Shown here: positions 1 through 6,626 of the stretch, one piece after another
Position numbering within the stretch: position 1 is the first letter of the stretch
How the letters are laid out: every line of letters starts with the position of its first letter
Source of the DNA: VGCC01 sp040381195
GTDB taxonomy: Bacteria; Actinomycetota; Actinomycetes; S36-B12
Direction of reading: 5' to 3'
Length of the DNA stretch: 12,092 bases
Assembly (NCBI GenBank): GCA_040381195.1
Contig: JBEIHR010000059.1
Location: 1-12,092 of the forward strand
Made by a program: the position numbers and the translations under genes
Notes under the pieces: generated by a model
What the model was told of the DNA's origin: nothing
The model's input: only the letters and a program-made list of their open reading frames with translations
Databases searched by the model: none

Positions 1-560
1 ATAAACAGTGGGGTCAAGAACCCGACCCCGAACACGAGCACCGTCCGCAAGAAAAACGACAGATATCGGTCCACGGCAACAATGTTCTCGACATTCTCCG
101 GCGTGAATCCGAACAGGATGTCAAGTCCCAGTGGGAGCACCCAGTAGGCGAGCGCTACACCCATTGCGAACAGCGGAGTGGCAATGGCGGCGAATGCCAG
201 GGCCCATCGGCGCTCGTTGCGGTGAAGACCGGGGGTAACGAACCTCCACAGCTGATACAGCCAGACTGGCGCACTGACAACAACGCCGGCAACAGCGGAA
301 ACTTGCAGCTGTAGGACGAATGGGTCGGCGACACCCGTCAGTGCAAGCGTGATGTCGCGACCGTCGGCACGCGCCTGTTCCACAACCCTGTTGAACGGTG
401 CACTGAGCCACGCGAATAGCTGTGTGTAGTAGATCCAGGCAACAACCATCCCAGTGACGATGGCGATTCCGGATTTCAGGAGGCGCGAACGCAACTCCCG
501 CAGATGGCTAGTAAGCGGCATCGCCGCCGCAGGCGCCGCCTCACTCGGGGATGCTGTCAC
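1..560 (-). CDS. tatC: TatC, Sec-independent protein translocase, C-terminus cut by window edge
   Basis: TatC is the multi-span inner-membrane receptor that binds twin-arginine signal peptides and recruits TatA for export of folded proteins. It was read from the minus strand because no complete open frame is present: 186 codons are visible and the rest lies beyond base 1. Seen: the family N-terminal motif His-Leu-Arg-Glu-Leu-Arg (residues 19-24), a first membrane span near 31-45, a second near 81-107 ending in Leu-Trp-Arg-Phe-Val-Thr-Pro-Gly-Leu, the conserved Asn-Glu-Arg-Arg (115-118) before a third span, and the start of a fourth (Phe-Gly-Val-Gly-Phe, 177-181). Start: GTG at 560, 1 nt after the tatA stop; an in-frame ATG at 521 (residue 14) is a real alternative, since homologues often begin just before the HLxEL motif. 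Odd: residue 182 is Leu where most TatC proteins have a membrane-buried Glu. It is very likely co-translated with tatA. Confidence 0.95.
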   Translation of the reverse strand, partial: MTASPSEAAPAAAMPLTSHLRELRSRLLKSGIAIVTGMVVAWIYYTQLFAWLSAPFNRVVEQARADGRDITLALTGVADPFVLQLQVSAVAGVVVSAPVWLYQLWRFVTPGLHRNERRWALAFAAIATPLFAMGVALAYWVLPLGLDILFGFTPENVENIVAVDRYLSFFLRTVLVFGVGFLTPLF

Positions 561-561
561 C

Positions 562-801
562 CTACGTGTCGGTGCGACCCGGAGTTGTCTCCCTGGGCTC
601 AACCGGGACAGCGGGGGGCTCCTGGGCGGGGGACTCGATCGCCTGCGGCGCCTGATCTTCGCTAAGCCCCTTCGTCTCTGCCTTGAAGATCCGAAGCGAA
701 CGGCCGATCCCCCGAGCGGCATCGGGGAGCCGCTTCGCACCAAAAAGCAACACAACGATCAGAACGATGATCAGCAACTCTTGCCAGCGCAGATTCGGCA
801 T
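562..801 (-). CDS. tatA: TatA, twin-arginine translocase pore-forming subunit
   Basis: A small membrane protein (79 aa) that oligomerises around TatC to let folded, twin-arginine-tagged proteins cross the cytoplasmic membrane. Seen: one N-terminal membrane span (about residues 8-20), the invariant Phe-Gly hinge (20-21), the basic amphipathic helix that follows (Lys-Arg-Leu-Pro-Asp-Ala-Ala-Arg, then Ser-Leu-Arg-Ile-Phe-Lys), and an acidic, Pro-rich, probably unstructured tail. Residue 8, the polar membrane position important in TatA, is Glu. The ATG start has a GGAGG ribosome site 4 nt upstream. The gene follows pafC after 50 bp, the largest gap in the window, and ends 1 nt before tatC. The order pafA-pafB-pafC-tatA-tatC matches Mycobacterium tuberculosis. 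TatB/TatE-type paralogues look similar, but the length and the helix motif favour TatA. Confidence 0.95.
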   Translation of the reverse strand: MPNLRWQELLIIVLIVVLLFGAKRLPDAARGIGRSLRIFKAETKGLSEDQAPQAIESPAQEPPAVPVEPRETTPGRTDT

Positions 802-805
802 TACG

Positions 806-810
806 CCTCC
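806..810 (-). promoter_or_regulatory. Ribosome binding site of tatA
   Basis: GGAGG on the minus strand, 4 nt before the tatA ATG. It fixes the start and shows that tatA uses Shine-Dalgarno initiation, unlike the heads of the main transcription units here. Confidence 0.75.
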
Positions 811-830
811 ATCTCTTAAGGATTGCCAAC

Positions 831-836
831 AGTCTA
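831..836 (-). promoter_or_regulatory. Possible -10 element for tatA-tatC
   Basis: TAGACT lies on the minus strand inside the 50-bp pafC-tatA gap and fits the actinobacterial TANNNT -10 pattern. It would give a leader of about 23 nt that carries the tatA ribosome site. No convincing -35 is visible, so tatA may simply be read through from pafC. Confidence 0.3.
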
Positions 837-851
837 CACAGGGCGGGCGCT

Positions 852-1772
852 CTAGGTGTCCCTTCGGTTAAGAGCATGGCTCACGATCGCGTGTCGAACC
901 CAGGGGGGGTCCAAAACGATGACCGACCCGGCGTGACGCAACACCCAGCCCACTACCCACTCGAGGTTCGCGAATCCGATGGTGGCATCGATCATGGACC
1001 CGGACTCACCGATGACGTCGACGGCGTGGGCCTCGTCCAGTGACCATATCCGACGAGCATCGACACGTACGGTTGCGCGATGGGTGTTGAGCTCGCCCCA
1101 CCAATCGGTATCCCCAATATCCGGAGCCCCGTCGATCTCGTCTGTCAGCGTGCCGCGAACAACCCGATCAACACGTAGTGTTCGGATTGACTCGGCTGTC
1201 TCACACCATCCGGTTACGTAGTGCTTTCCATCGATTGCCACAGCGCTTTGTGGCCAGAACCGTCGAGTCGTGACATGACCGTCAGCCGACCCGTACGCAA
1301 GATCGAATCGGCGTCTCTCCTTGATAGCGATCATGAGGTCGCGGGAAATCTCCTCAAACTCCAGATCGCTCCCAACATGGGCAAGCTCCTCCCTGACTTC
1401 TAGTGCAGCTTCGAGTTTCGCGGCAGCACTGACGACCGCGTCGGCTCCCTCTATGCCGGGTGTCTGGGCCAGAACGCGAAGCCCAAGAAGTATCGCGGAG
1501 GACTCTTCCGGACTCAGCTTCAGTGGAGCAGTCAGTGTTTGAGCGTCGTGCACGTAGACTGTGCCGCCATCCCAGAAGTCGATGTCGACGAGCTGATCGG
1601 GTCCGTAGCCCGGAACTCCACAGAGGATGATCTGCCAGAGGTCGGCCTCCAGGGTGGCTCGGGTGATCCCGAAATGCTCAGCTGTCTCCTCAAGGGTCAC
1701 CCCCGGCCGTGCGGCCAACCAAGGAACGAGGGTCAACATCCGACTGATCCGCCGTGCGGGTGACTCAGTCAT
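852..1772 (-). CDS. pafC: PafC, WYL-domain transcriptional regulator
   Basis: PafC works with PafB as the PafBC activator of the DNA-damage (mitomycin) response in mycobacteria, largely independent of LexA/RecA; despite the names, neither is needed for pupylation. This protein has 306 aa, a normal length. Seen: an N-terminal winged helix-turn-helix (about 8-50, with a Thr-Leu-Glu-Glu-Thr-Ala-Glu-His-Phe-Gly-Ile helix-turn-helix pattern), a linker helix region (about 88-150), a WYL-type core (His-Tyr-Val-Thr-Gly-Trp-Cys near 184-190 with Arg-Thr-Leu-Arg-Val-Asp-Arg-Val at 197-204), and a C-terminal WCX extension. The canonical Trp-Tyr-Leu is degenerate, as is usual for PafC. Its ATG lies inside the end of pafB, giving an 8-nt overlap, and a GGAG sits 6 nt upstream, so translation is probably coupled to pafB. 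Position immediately after pafB and before tatA supports PafC over other WYL regulators. Confidence 0.93.
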   Translation of the reverse strand: MTESPARRISRMLTLVPWLAARPGVTLEETAEHFGITRATLEADLWQIILCGVPGYGPDQLVDIDFWDGGTVYVHDAQTLTAPLKLSPEESSAILLGLRVLAQTPGIEGADAVVSAAAKLEAALEVREELAHVGSDLEFEEISRDLMIAIKERRRFDLAYGSADGHVTTRRFWPQSAVAIDGKHYVTGWCETAESIRTLRVDRVVRGTLTDEIDGAPDIGDTDWWGELNTHRATVRVDARRIWSLDEAHAVDVIGESGSMIDATIGFANLEWVVGWVLRHAGSVIVLDPPWVRHAIVSHALNRRDT

Positions 1773-2736
1773 GGCTAACTCCGCGATGTAAGGCGATCAC
1801 GGTCGAGATGCGATCGTCCACCTCATTGAGCAGCCAGCTTGGAAAGACTGAATCGATGTGTGTGCGCGAGGCAGCGAGGAGACCGACCAAGTCTTCGCGC
1901 TCCATGGTGACGGACACTTGGAGTCGGTCCCCCAGCTCGACGACCGTAGTAGCCCTGCGTAATAGCTCCGCGCCGCCTCCCGGAGCCATGGTGATGACCG
2001 CTTCGGTGGGCTCGATGAGGTCAACGGTTACGAATCCGCGCGGATCGAAACCATCTGGACGTGGATGGGTCGATGCCAGCTGAAGTGAGTGAACCGGTCC
2101 TCGGATTCGTGAGACTCGGAAAGCACGTGGTGCTTCCCGCACGTGATCGAAGCCGACCACGTACCAATGCCCATTTTGGGTGATCACCGCCCAGGGGTCG
2201 AGCGTCCGCTTGTGGGCGTCATCGTCCGCGATCCCTCGGTAATCGAACGTGATCGGATGTCCTTCAGCAGCGGCGCGGATCAGCGGGAGGAGGCGTGGGT
2301 CGCTCGCCGTGATTCGGACGAATTCGGGTCGGCGGAATATGGGCTCGTCGATATCGCCCGCGGATGCCGACAACTTCAACGCGGCCTGGGTGGCCGCTTC
2401 GGACAGCGCTGCCCCCTGCCATACGCGTGCGGCAAGCGCGACGGCGGACCTCTCCTCTACGGTCAGGTTGACGTCGACGAGGCGATAACTGGCCGGGACG
2501 ATGCGATAGCCGGCGACGTCTCCGTTGATGTCCAGGACGGTCTCGATGGGGATTCCCATCCCCCTCAGCTCTTCCTTATCGCGCTCGAACATCCTCTCGA
2601 AGGCCTCGGTGGATCCGTCCGGGTCGTACCCGGCGACATTCGCGCGGATTGTGCTTCGTGGAACCGGGCGCTGAGCGGCCATGAGGCAGAACACCAAATT
2701 GAGGAGGCGCTCCGTGCGTTCGAGGCGGCTCCCCAC
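1765..2736 (-). CDS. pafB: PafB, WYL-domain transcriptional regulator
   Basis: Partner of PafC; in mycobacteria the PafBC pair activates DNA-damage genes through a distinct promoter class. Here 323 aa. Seen: an N-terminal winged helix-turn-helix (about 5-85, beginning Arg-Leu-Glu-Arg-Thr-Glu-Arg-Leu-Leu-Asn-Leu), a middle helical region (about 90-125), a WYL core (Trp-Tyr-Val-Val-Gly-Phe-Asp at 191-197, then Arg-Ala-Phe-Arg-Val-Ser-Arg-Ile at 204-211), and a WCX C-terminal domain. The WYL motif is nearer to consensus than in PafC. The start is GTG at 2736, just 2 nt after the stop of the cytoplasmic FKBP gene, with no strong ribosome site, which suggests dependence on translation of the gene before it. 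It overlaps pafC by 8 nt. PafB and PafC are two genes here; in some actinobacteria they are fused. Confidence 0.93.
   Translation of the reverse strand: MGSRLERTERLLNLVFCLMAAQRPVPRSTIRANVAGYDPDGSTEAFERMFERDKEELRGMGIPIETVLDINGDVAGYRIVPASYRLVDVNLTVEERSAVALAARVWQGAALSEAATQAALKLSASAGDIDEPIFRRPEFVRITASDPRLLPLIRAAAEGHPITFDYRGIADDDAHKRTLDPWAVITQNGHWYVVGFDHVREAPRAFRVSRIRGPVHSLQLASTHPRPDGFDPRGFVTVDLIEPTEAVITMAPGGGAELLRRATTVVELGDRLQVSVTMEREDLVGLLAASRTHIDSVFPSWLLNEVDDRISTVIALHRGVSHD
1779..1782 (-). promoter_or_regulatory. Ribosome binding site of pafC, inside pafB
   Basis: GGAG on the minus strand, 6 nt before the pafC ATG and within the last codons of pafB. It supports the ATG at 1772 and coupled translation. 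Confidence 0.55.
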
Positions 2737-2738
2737 GA

Positions 2739-3098
2739 TTACCGCACTGCGAGCAGATCGATGATGAAGACGAGTGTTTTGCCGGAGAGTCGATGGCCGC
2801 CACCGACGGGGCCGTAGGCCTTTGCTGGGGGGATGACCAGCTGGCGCCGACCACCTACGCGCATGCCGGGAATGCCCTCCTGCCAGCCTTGGATGAGCCC
2901 CGAGAGGGGAAACGCGATGCTCTCACCGCGATCCCAGGAGGAGTCGAATTCCTCACCCGACTCGAACTCCACACCGACATAATGCACTTCGACGACGTCG
3001 CCGGGCGAGGCCTCCGCCCCTGCTCCCACCGTGAGATCGGTGATCACCAGTTCGTCCGGAGCGGGACCTTCGATGAAGTCCACCATTGGCTTGTCCAT
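2739..3098 (-). CDS. FKBP-type peptidyl-prolyl cis-trans isomerase, cytoplasmic
   Basis: A single-domain FKBP (119 aa) that catalyses cis-trans isomerisation of Xaa-Pro bonds; no signal peptide is visible, so it should act in the cytoplasm. Seen: counterparts of the FKBP12 active-site residues in order, namely Tyr40, Phe51-Asp52, Phe63, Ile69 and Trp72 (Leu-Ile-Gln-Gly-Trp), Tyr95 and Phe111. The core Gly-Met-Arg-Val-Gly-Gly-Arg-Arg is also present. The ATG at 3098 is 1 nt from the stop of the lipoprotein FKBP gene and has GAAGGG 5 nt upstream; Met5 is a less likely start. It shares much of its domain with the upstream FKBP, so the two look like a tandem duplication. FKBP genes beside pafA-pafB recur in many actinobacteria, but a role in pupylation is not established. 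Confidence 0.95.
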   Translation of the reverse strand: MDKPMVDFIEGPAPDELVITDLTVGAGAEASPGDVVEVHYVGVEFESGEEFDSSWDRGESIAFPLSGLIQGWQEGIPGMRVGGRRQLVIPPAKAYGPVGGGHRLSGKTLVFIIDLLAVR

Positions 3099-3099
3099 G

Positions 3100-3696
3100 T
3101 CAGCCCTTCTCGACGTTGACGAGTTCTACGAGGAATACGAGGGTCTCGTTGGGCTGGATACTGCCGCCGGGCGAGGCATCGCCGTAGGCGAGGGGGCCGG
3201 GGATCACGAGCACCCGCTGCTCGCCAACGCGCATGCCGGGGACACCCTCGATCCAGCCCTGGATGAGGCCACCCTCGACCAGGCCGAAGGTCGCGGGCGC
3301 GCCCCGCGCCCAGGAGGAGTCGAAGGGCTGCCCGGTCGCCAGCCCGACGCCGCAGTACTGAACGGTGACGGTGTCGTTCAGTTCGGCCGTGTCGCCCGTG
3401 CCTTCGCGGACGATTCCGCTGATCAGGTCCGCAGGCGGTGTGGTCCCGGGCTGGACACTGATGCTCGGACTCGCCGGGTCGGTCACGGTGACCGCGACTC
3501 CCGGGGAGATGAGGTCAGCGTCCGCAAGGGCTGGTGTGTCGTCCACGATCTCCGTGAGGCTCGTGCAGTCCGAGGTCACCCACTCGGCGGAGTCTGGCGC
3601 TGCTGCTGCCGCTTCGTCGGCAGGTTCGGCTCCCTGCGAGCATGCGCTGATGAGTAGTGAGGCAATCAGGATCGCGCTGAGCGAGAGTCTCTTCAC
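3100..3696 (-). CDS. FKBP-type peptidyl-prolyl isomerase, predicted lipoprotein
   Basis: A secreted, lipid-anchored FKBP (198 aa). Seen: a lipoprotein signal peptide with Lys-Arg near the N-terminus, a hydrophobic core, and the lipobox Ile-Ser-Ala-Cys ending at Cys19. An Ala/Glu-rich linker follows, then an unassigned segment (about 38-90) and an FKBP domain (about 93-198) with Tyr114, Phe125-Asp126, Phe137, Trp148, Tyr171 and Phe188 in the active-site positions. The signal lacks a twin-arginine motif, so Sec export is expected. Cys44 and Cys115 are the only other cysteines and could pair outside the cell; that is inference. The GTG start at 3696 has no ribosome site but has TAGGGT ending exactly 6 nt upstream, which points to a leaderless mRNA and makes this gene the head of the FKBP-FKBP-pafB-pafC unit. 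Confidence 0.93.
   Translation of the reverse strand: MKRLSLSAILIASLLISACSQGAEPADEAAAAAPDSAEWVTSDCTSLTEIVDDTPALADADLISPGVAVTVTDPASPSISVQPGTTPPADLISGIVREGTGDTAELNDTVTVQYCGVGLATGQPFDSSWARGAPATFGLVEGGLIQGWIEGVPGMRVGEQRVLVIPGPLAYGDASPGGSIQPNETLVFLVELVNVEKG
3104..3109 (-). promoter_or_regulatory. Ribosome binding site of the cytoplasmic FKBP gene
   Basis: GAAGGG on the minus strand, 5 nt before the ATG at 3098. It overlaps the last codons of the FKBP lipoprotein gene, as expected for a tightly packed operon. Confidence 0.6.
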
Positions 3697-3702
3697 CCGC
3701 AG

Positions 3703-3708
3703 ACCCTA
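3703..3708 (-). promoter_or_regulatory. Predicted -10 element of a leaderless promoter, FKBP lipoprotein unit
   Basis: TAGGGT on the minus strand, followed by 6 nt and then the GTG of the FKBP lipoprotein. It is preceded by TGT, so it also matches an extended -10 (TGN-TANNNT). It fits inside the 19-bp gap after pafA. Transcription would begin at or next to the GTG. Confidence 0.65.
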
Positions 3709-3715
3709 ACAAACT

Positions 3716-5080
3716 TCACATGCTGGCGATGAGGCGCTCCACACGTTCGTCTACCGACACGAACGGGTCCTTGCACAGGACTGTCCGCTGTGCCTGATCA
3801 TTGAGCTTCAGGTGGACCCAGTCGACCGTGAAATCCCGGAGCCTCTCTTGGGCCCGGCGCACGAAGTCACCGCGCAACTTTGCCCGGGTGGTCTGTGGTG
3901 GTGTCACCTTCGCCTCGAACACATCGAGATCCGTGATGACACGGTCAACCAGTCCGCGTCGCTCGAGTAGGTAAAAAAGGCCGCGGGAGCGATTGATGTC
4001 GTGGTAGGCCAGATCGAGTTGAGCGACCTTGGCAGAGGACATCGTGAGCCCATGCTTGGCCATGTATCGATCGATCATTCGCAACTTGATTGCCCAGTCG
4101 ATTTCGCGGTCGATGAGCGAGATGTCCTGGGCCCCCACGGCTTTGAGGGTGCGCTCCCAGAGTTCCAACGTCCGCGCTACGACCGGAATCTCCCTCAGAT
4201 CCCGCCGATCGACGAACGTCGAAACCTTGTCGAAGTACTCGGTCTGCATCTCGAGCGCAGAGATCTCGCGCCCGTTTGCGAGGCGGACCCTCTGTTGGCC
4301 CGTCATGTCGTGGCTGATCTCCCGGATGGCGCGAATGGGGTTTTCCAAACTCATATCGCGCATCACCGTCCCGGACTCGAGCATTCGGAGCACAAGATCG
4401 GCGCTGGTCACCTTCACCATGGTCGTGGTCTCGCTCATGTTGCTGTCCCCGACGATCACGTGAAGACGGCGGTAGAGGTCCGCATCGGCATGCGGTTCGT
4501 CGCGGGTGTTGATGATGGGTCGCGACCGGGTCGTGGCGCTCGAGACCCCCTCCCAGATGTGGTCGGCACGTTGGCTCAGCGAGTAAAGGGAGCCACGAGG
4601 CGTCTGGAGGACTTTGCCTGCACCGGCGATCACCTGTCGAGAGATCAGGAAAGGGATGAACCCCTCTGCCAGGGACGGGAAGTCGACCGATCGCTCGACA
4701 AGGAAGTTCTCGTGGCAGCCATAGGAGTTTCCGGCGGAGTCGGTGTTGTTCTTGAACAGGTAGATGTCACCATTGATGCCCTCCTCGCGTAGACGATGCT
4801 CGGCGTCGACGCAGAGACTCTCGAGGATCCTCTCCCCCGCCCTGTCGTGAGCGATGAGCTGGGGGATGGAATCGCACTCGGCGGTCGCGTACTCGGGGTG
4901 TGAGCCGACATCGAGATAAAGACGGGATCCATTGCGCAGGAAGACGTTGCTGCTTCGGCCCCAGGACACAACCCGACGAAACAGGTATCGCGCGACCTCG
5001 TCCGGGCTTAGTCGACGTTGACCCCGAAACGTGCAGGTAACCCCGTACTCGGTTTCGATCCCGAAGATTCGCCGATCCAC
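3716..5080 (-). CDS. pafA: PafA, Pup-protein ligase
   Basis: PafA uses ATP to phosphorylate the C-terminal Glu of deamidated Pup and then joins it to lysine side chains of target proteins, marking them for the proteasome. It belongs to the carboxylate-amine/glutamine synthetase-like fold, shared with Dop. Here 454 aa, about the usual length. Seen: Gly-Ile-Glu-Thr-Glu-Tyr-Gly at 7-13 (Glu9 in the metal/ATP site), Leu-Tyr-Leu-Asp-Val-Gly-Ser-His-Pro-Glu at 54-63 with the catalytic Asp57, the Phe-Lys-Asn-Asn-Thr-Asp-Ser-Ala-Gly block, Asn-Thr-Arg-Asp-Glu-Pro-His-Ala-Asp, and the highly conserved C-terminal domain ending Arg-Leu-Ile-Ala-Ser-Met. It lacks the Dop loop insertion, which separates it from Dop. 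The start is GTG at 5080; it has no ribosome site and TAGGCT ends 6 nt upstream, suggesting a separate leaderless transcript. It lies 20 bp after prcA. Confidence 0.98.
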   Translation of the reverse strand: MDRRIFGIETEYGVTCTFRGQRRLSPDEVARYLFRRVVSWGRSSNVFLRNGSRLYLDVGSHPEYATAECDSIPQLIAHDRAGERILESLCVDAEHRLREEGINGDIYLFKNNTDSAGNSYGCHENFLVERSVDFPSLAEGFIPFLISRQVIAGAGKVLQTPRGSLYSLSQRADHIWEGVSSATTRSRPIINTRDEPHADADLYRRLHVIVGDSNMSETTTMVKVTSADLVLRMLESGTVMRDMSLENPIRAIREISHDMTGQQRVRLANGREISALEMQTEYFDKVSTFVDRRDLREIPVVARTLELWERTLKAVGAQDISLIDREIDWAIKLRMIDRYMAKHGLTMSSAKVAQLDLAYHDINRSRGLFYLLERRGLVDRVITDLDVFEAKVTPPQTTRAKLRGDFVRRAQERLRDFTVDWVHLKLNDQAQRTVLCKDPFVSVDERVERLIASM

Positions 5081-5086
5081 ATTGCG

Positions 5087-5092
5087 AGCCTA
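5087..5092 (-). promoter_or_regulatory. Predicted -10 element of a leaderless promoter, pafA
   Basis: TAGGCT on the minus strand, then 6 nt, then the pafA GTG. It lies in the 20-bp gap between prcA and pafA. No -35 match is seen 16-18 bp upstream. If real, pafA can be made independently of the proteasome core genes. Confidence 0.6.
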
Positions 5093-5100
5093 CGCGGTCA

Positions 5101-5799
5101 TCAGGAAGCGCCGGCGAGAAGTGTGCTGACCTCAGCGACCTCGAGACGACGAAAGGTGCGCCGCGTACGGGACCGATCGAGCATGGCGACTTCGAGATCG
5201 GAGGGTGACAGGGTTCGTGGCTGCTCGGCTCCATGCGCATCGAGCGCGGCCACGGCGAGACGGAGGTTGGTCTCTACAGAACCTCCTGGAGCCCAATGGT
5301 CCCGGAGGTACGTCGAAATGGCATCGGCGAGGCCACCCATCGCAACGAATCCCTGCTCGTCGGCGACGGAGCCGTCGAAGGTCAGTCGGTAGATCTGATC
5401 GAGATCAGCCGTCTGTCCAAGTTCCGCCACGACGATCTCCACCTCGTACGGTTTGGTGGTCTCGGTGAAAATGGATCCCAGCGTTTGCGCGTAGGCATTC
5501 GCCAAGCCACGGCCGGTCACATCCGAACGGTCGTAGCTGTAGCCACGCAGGTCTGCAAGACGAATCCCTGCAACGCGCAGGTTCTCGAATTCGTTGTACT
5601 TGCCGACCGCAGCGAATCCGATCCGGTCATAGATCTCGCTGATCTTGTGCAGGGCCTTCGACGGGTTCTCCGCGACGAACAGGATCCCGGAATCTGCCTG
5701 GAGTACGACAACGCTTCTTCCGCGCGCGATGCCCTTGCGCGCAAAATCCGCCTTGTCCTTCATGATCTGTTCGGGCGAGACGTAGAAGGGAACGCTCAT
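5101..5799 (-). CDS. prcA: Proteasome alpha subunit PrcA
   Basis: PrcA forms the outer heptameric rings of the 20S core, gates the entry pore and docks the ATPase. Here 232 aa, a little shorter than the M. tuberculosis protein because the C-terminal tail is short. Seen: the N-terminal gate and first helix (Ser-Pro-Glu-Gln-Ile-Met-Lys-Asp-Lys-Ala-Asp-Phe-Ala-Arg-Lys-Gly-Ile-Ala-Arg, 8-26), Phe-Val-Ala-Glu-Asn-Pro-Ser (41-47), Lys52 in the pocket that accepts the ATPase C-terminus, and the Tyr-Asp-Arg-Ser-Asp-Val-Thr-Gly-Arg and Thr-Lys-Pro-Tyr-Glu-Val-Glu blocks. As expected for an alpha subunit there is no N-terminal catalytic Thr or propeptide. Its ATG overlaps the prcB stop by 4 nt (ATGA), which would help keep alpha and beta subunits at equal levels. 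Confidence 0.98.
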   Translation of the reverse strand: MSVPFYVSPEQIMKDKADFARKGIARGRSVVVLQADSGILFVAENPSKALHKISEIYDRIGFAAVGKYNEFENLRVAGIRLADLRGYSYDRSDVTGRGLANAYAQTLGSIFTETTKPYEVEIVVAELGQTADLDQIYRLTFDGSVADEQGFVAMGGLADAISTYLRDHWAPGGSVETNLRLAVAALDAHGAEQPRTLSPSDLEVAMLDRSRTRRTFRRLEVAEVSTLLAGAS

Positions 5800-6626
5800 G
5801 ACGCACCCCCGACCACTGCGGTGGGGCCGTCGGGATTCTGCTGACGCAGTGCGAGCATCCTCTGGACTCGGGGCCCCACCTCGGAATCGTCGAGCATGGT
5901 GACGCCGTCACGCGTCACACGCGCGATGACGGGGTAAATGCCCCGCGCGGGATCGGGACCCCCCGTGGCGCTGTCGTCATCGGCTGCGTCGAAGAGAACC
6001 TCCAGCGCGACCTGAACGGCCATAGAGCAGTCGATGTCCCGACGGTAGAGCTTCTTCAGCGAGCCACGCGCAAAGGTCGAGCCGGAACCCACGGCGTAGA
6101 AGTCATGCTCCTCGTACCGTCCTCCCGTGACGTCGTAGGAAAAGATTCGACCGTTATCGCTCCTGGGATCGAAGCCCGCGAAGAGCGGTACGGCTGCGAG
6201 TCCCTGCATGGCGAGACCCAAGTTCGTCCTGAGCAGGCTCGCCAACCGATTGGCCTTGCCTTCCAGGGACAACGGGAAACCTTCGATCTTCTCGTAATGC
6301 TCCAACTCGACACAGAACAGCCGAACCAGCTCGACGCCGATCCCGGCAGTCCCGGCGATTCCCACCACGGAGAGGTCGTCTGCGGGGAATACCTTCTCGA
6401 TGTCCTTCTGTGCGATGTAGTTGCCCATGGTGGCCCGGCGGTCGCCTGCCATGACAACTCCTCCGGAGCAACGCAGGGCGACGATTGTGGTCCCATGGAC
6501 GATGCCCGCGTCATGGGACGTGGATTCACCGAGGGGTGTGCCCGGCAACACACGGCCGAGGAAGTCGGCGAAGGAGACTGTGTCCGAGGCGCGGAAGGCC
6601 TGACTGAAGCCGTCGTTCTGCCTCAC
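5796..6626 (-). CDS. prcB: Proteasome beta subunit PrcB, catalytic
   Basis: PrcB forms the two inner rings of the 20S proteasome and carries the N-terminal threonine protease site. Here 276 aa. Seen: a 45-residue propeptide ending in His-Gly, with autocleavage expected before Thr46 (mature Thr1, in Thr-Thr-Ile-Val-Ala-Leu). Mature Asp17 (Ala-Gly-Asp-Arg-Arg, precursor residue 62) and mature Lys33 (precursor 78) complete the active site. Gly-Ser-Gly-Ser and Asp-Ala-Ala-Asp-Asp-Asp-Ser-Ala-Thr-Gly-Gly-Pro-Asp are conserved with M. tuberculosis PrcB; the propeptide is shorter than the mycobacterial one. The start is GTG at 6626, overlapping the pup stop as GTGA, with AAAGGG 6 nt upstream inside pup. 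Pup, beta and alpha subunits are therefore made from one tightly coupled message. Confidence 0.98.
   Translation of the reverse strand: MRQNDGFSQAFRASDTVSFADFLGRVLPGTPLGESTSHDAGIVHGTTIVALRCSGGVVMAGDRRATMGNYIAQKDIEKVFPADDLSVVGIAGTAGIGVELVRLFCVELEHYEKIEGFPLSLEGKANRLASLLRTNLGLAMQGLAAVPLFAGFDPRSDNGRIFSYDVTGGRYEEHDFYAVGSGSTFARGSLKKLYRRDIDCSMAVQVALEVLFDAADDDSATGGPDPARGIYPVIARVTRDGVTMLDDSEVGPRVQRMLALRQQNPDGPTAVVGGAS

Noticed and set aside
3031..3657. Plus-strand open frame of 208 codons opposite the two FKBP genes
   Set aside because: It spans the junction of two real genes and has no signal or domain.
2737..3740. Possible PafBC-type (RecA-NDp) promoter giving autoregulation of pafBC
   Set aside because: I compared the regions upstream of each TANNNT with the TTGTC-type motif placed about 8 nt upstream; only scattered matches were found, best before the FKBP lipoprotein and too weak to claim.
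4001..4792. Plus-strand open frame of 263 codons opposite pafA
   Set aside because: A shadow of PafA codon bias; its composition is unlike a folded protein and PafA is conserved end to end on the other strand.
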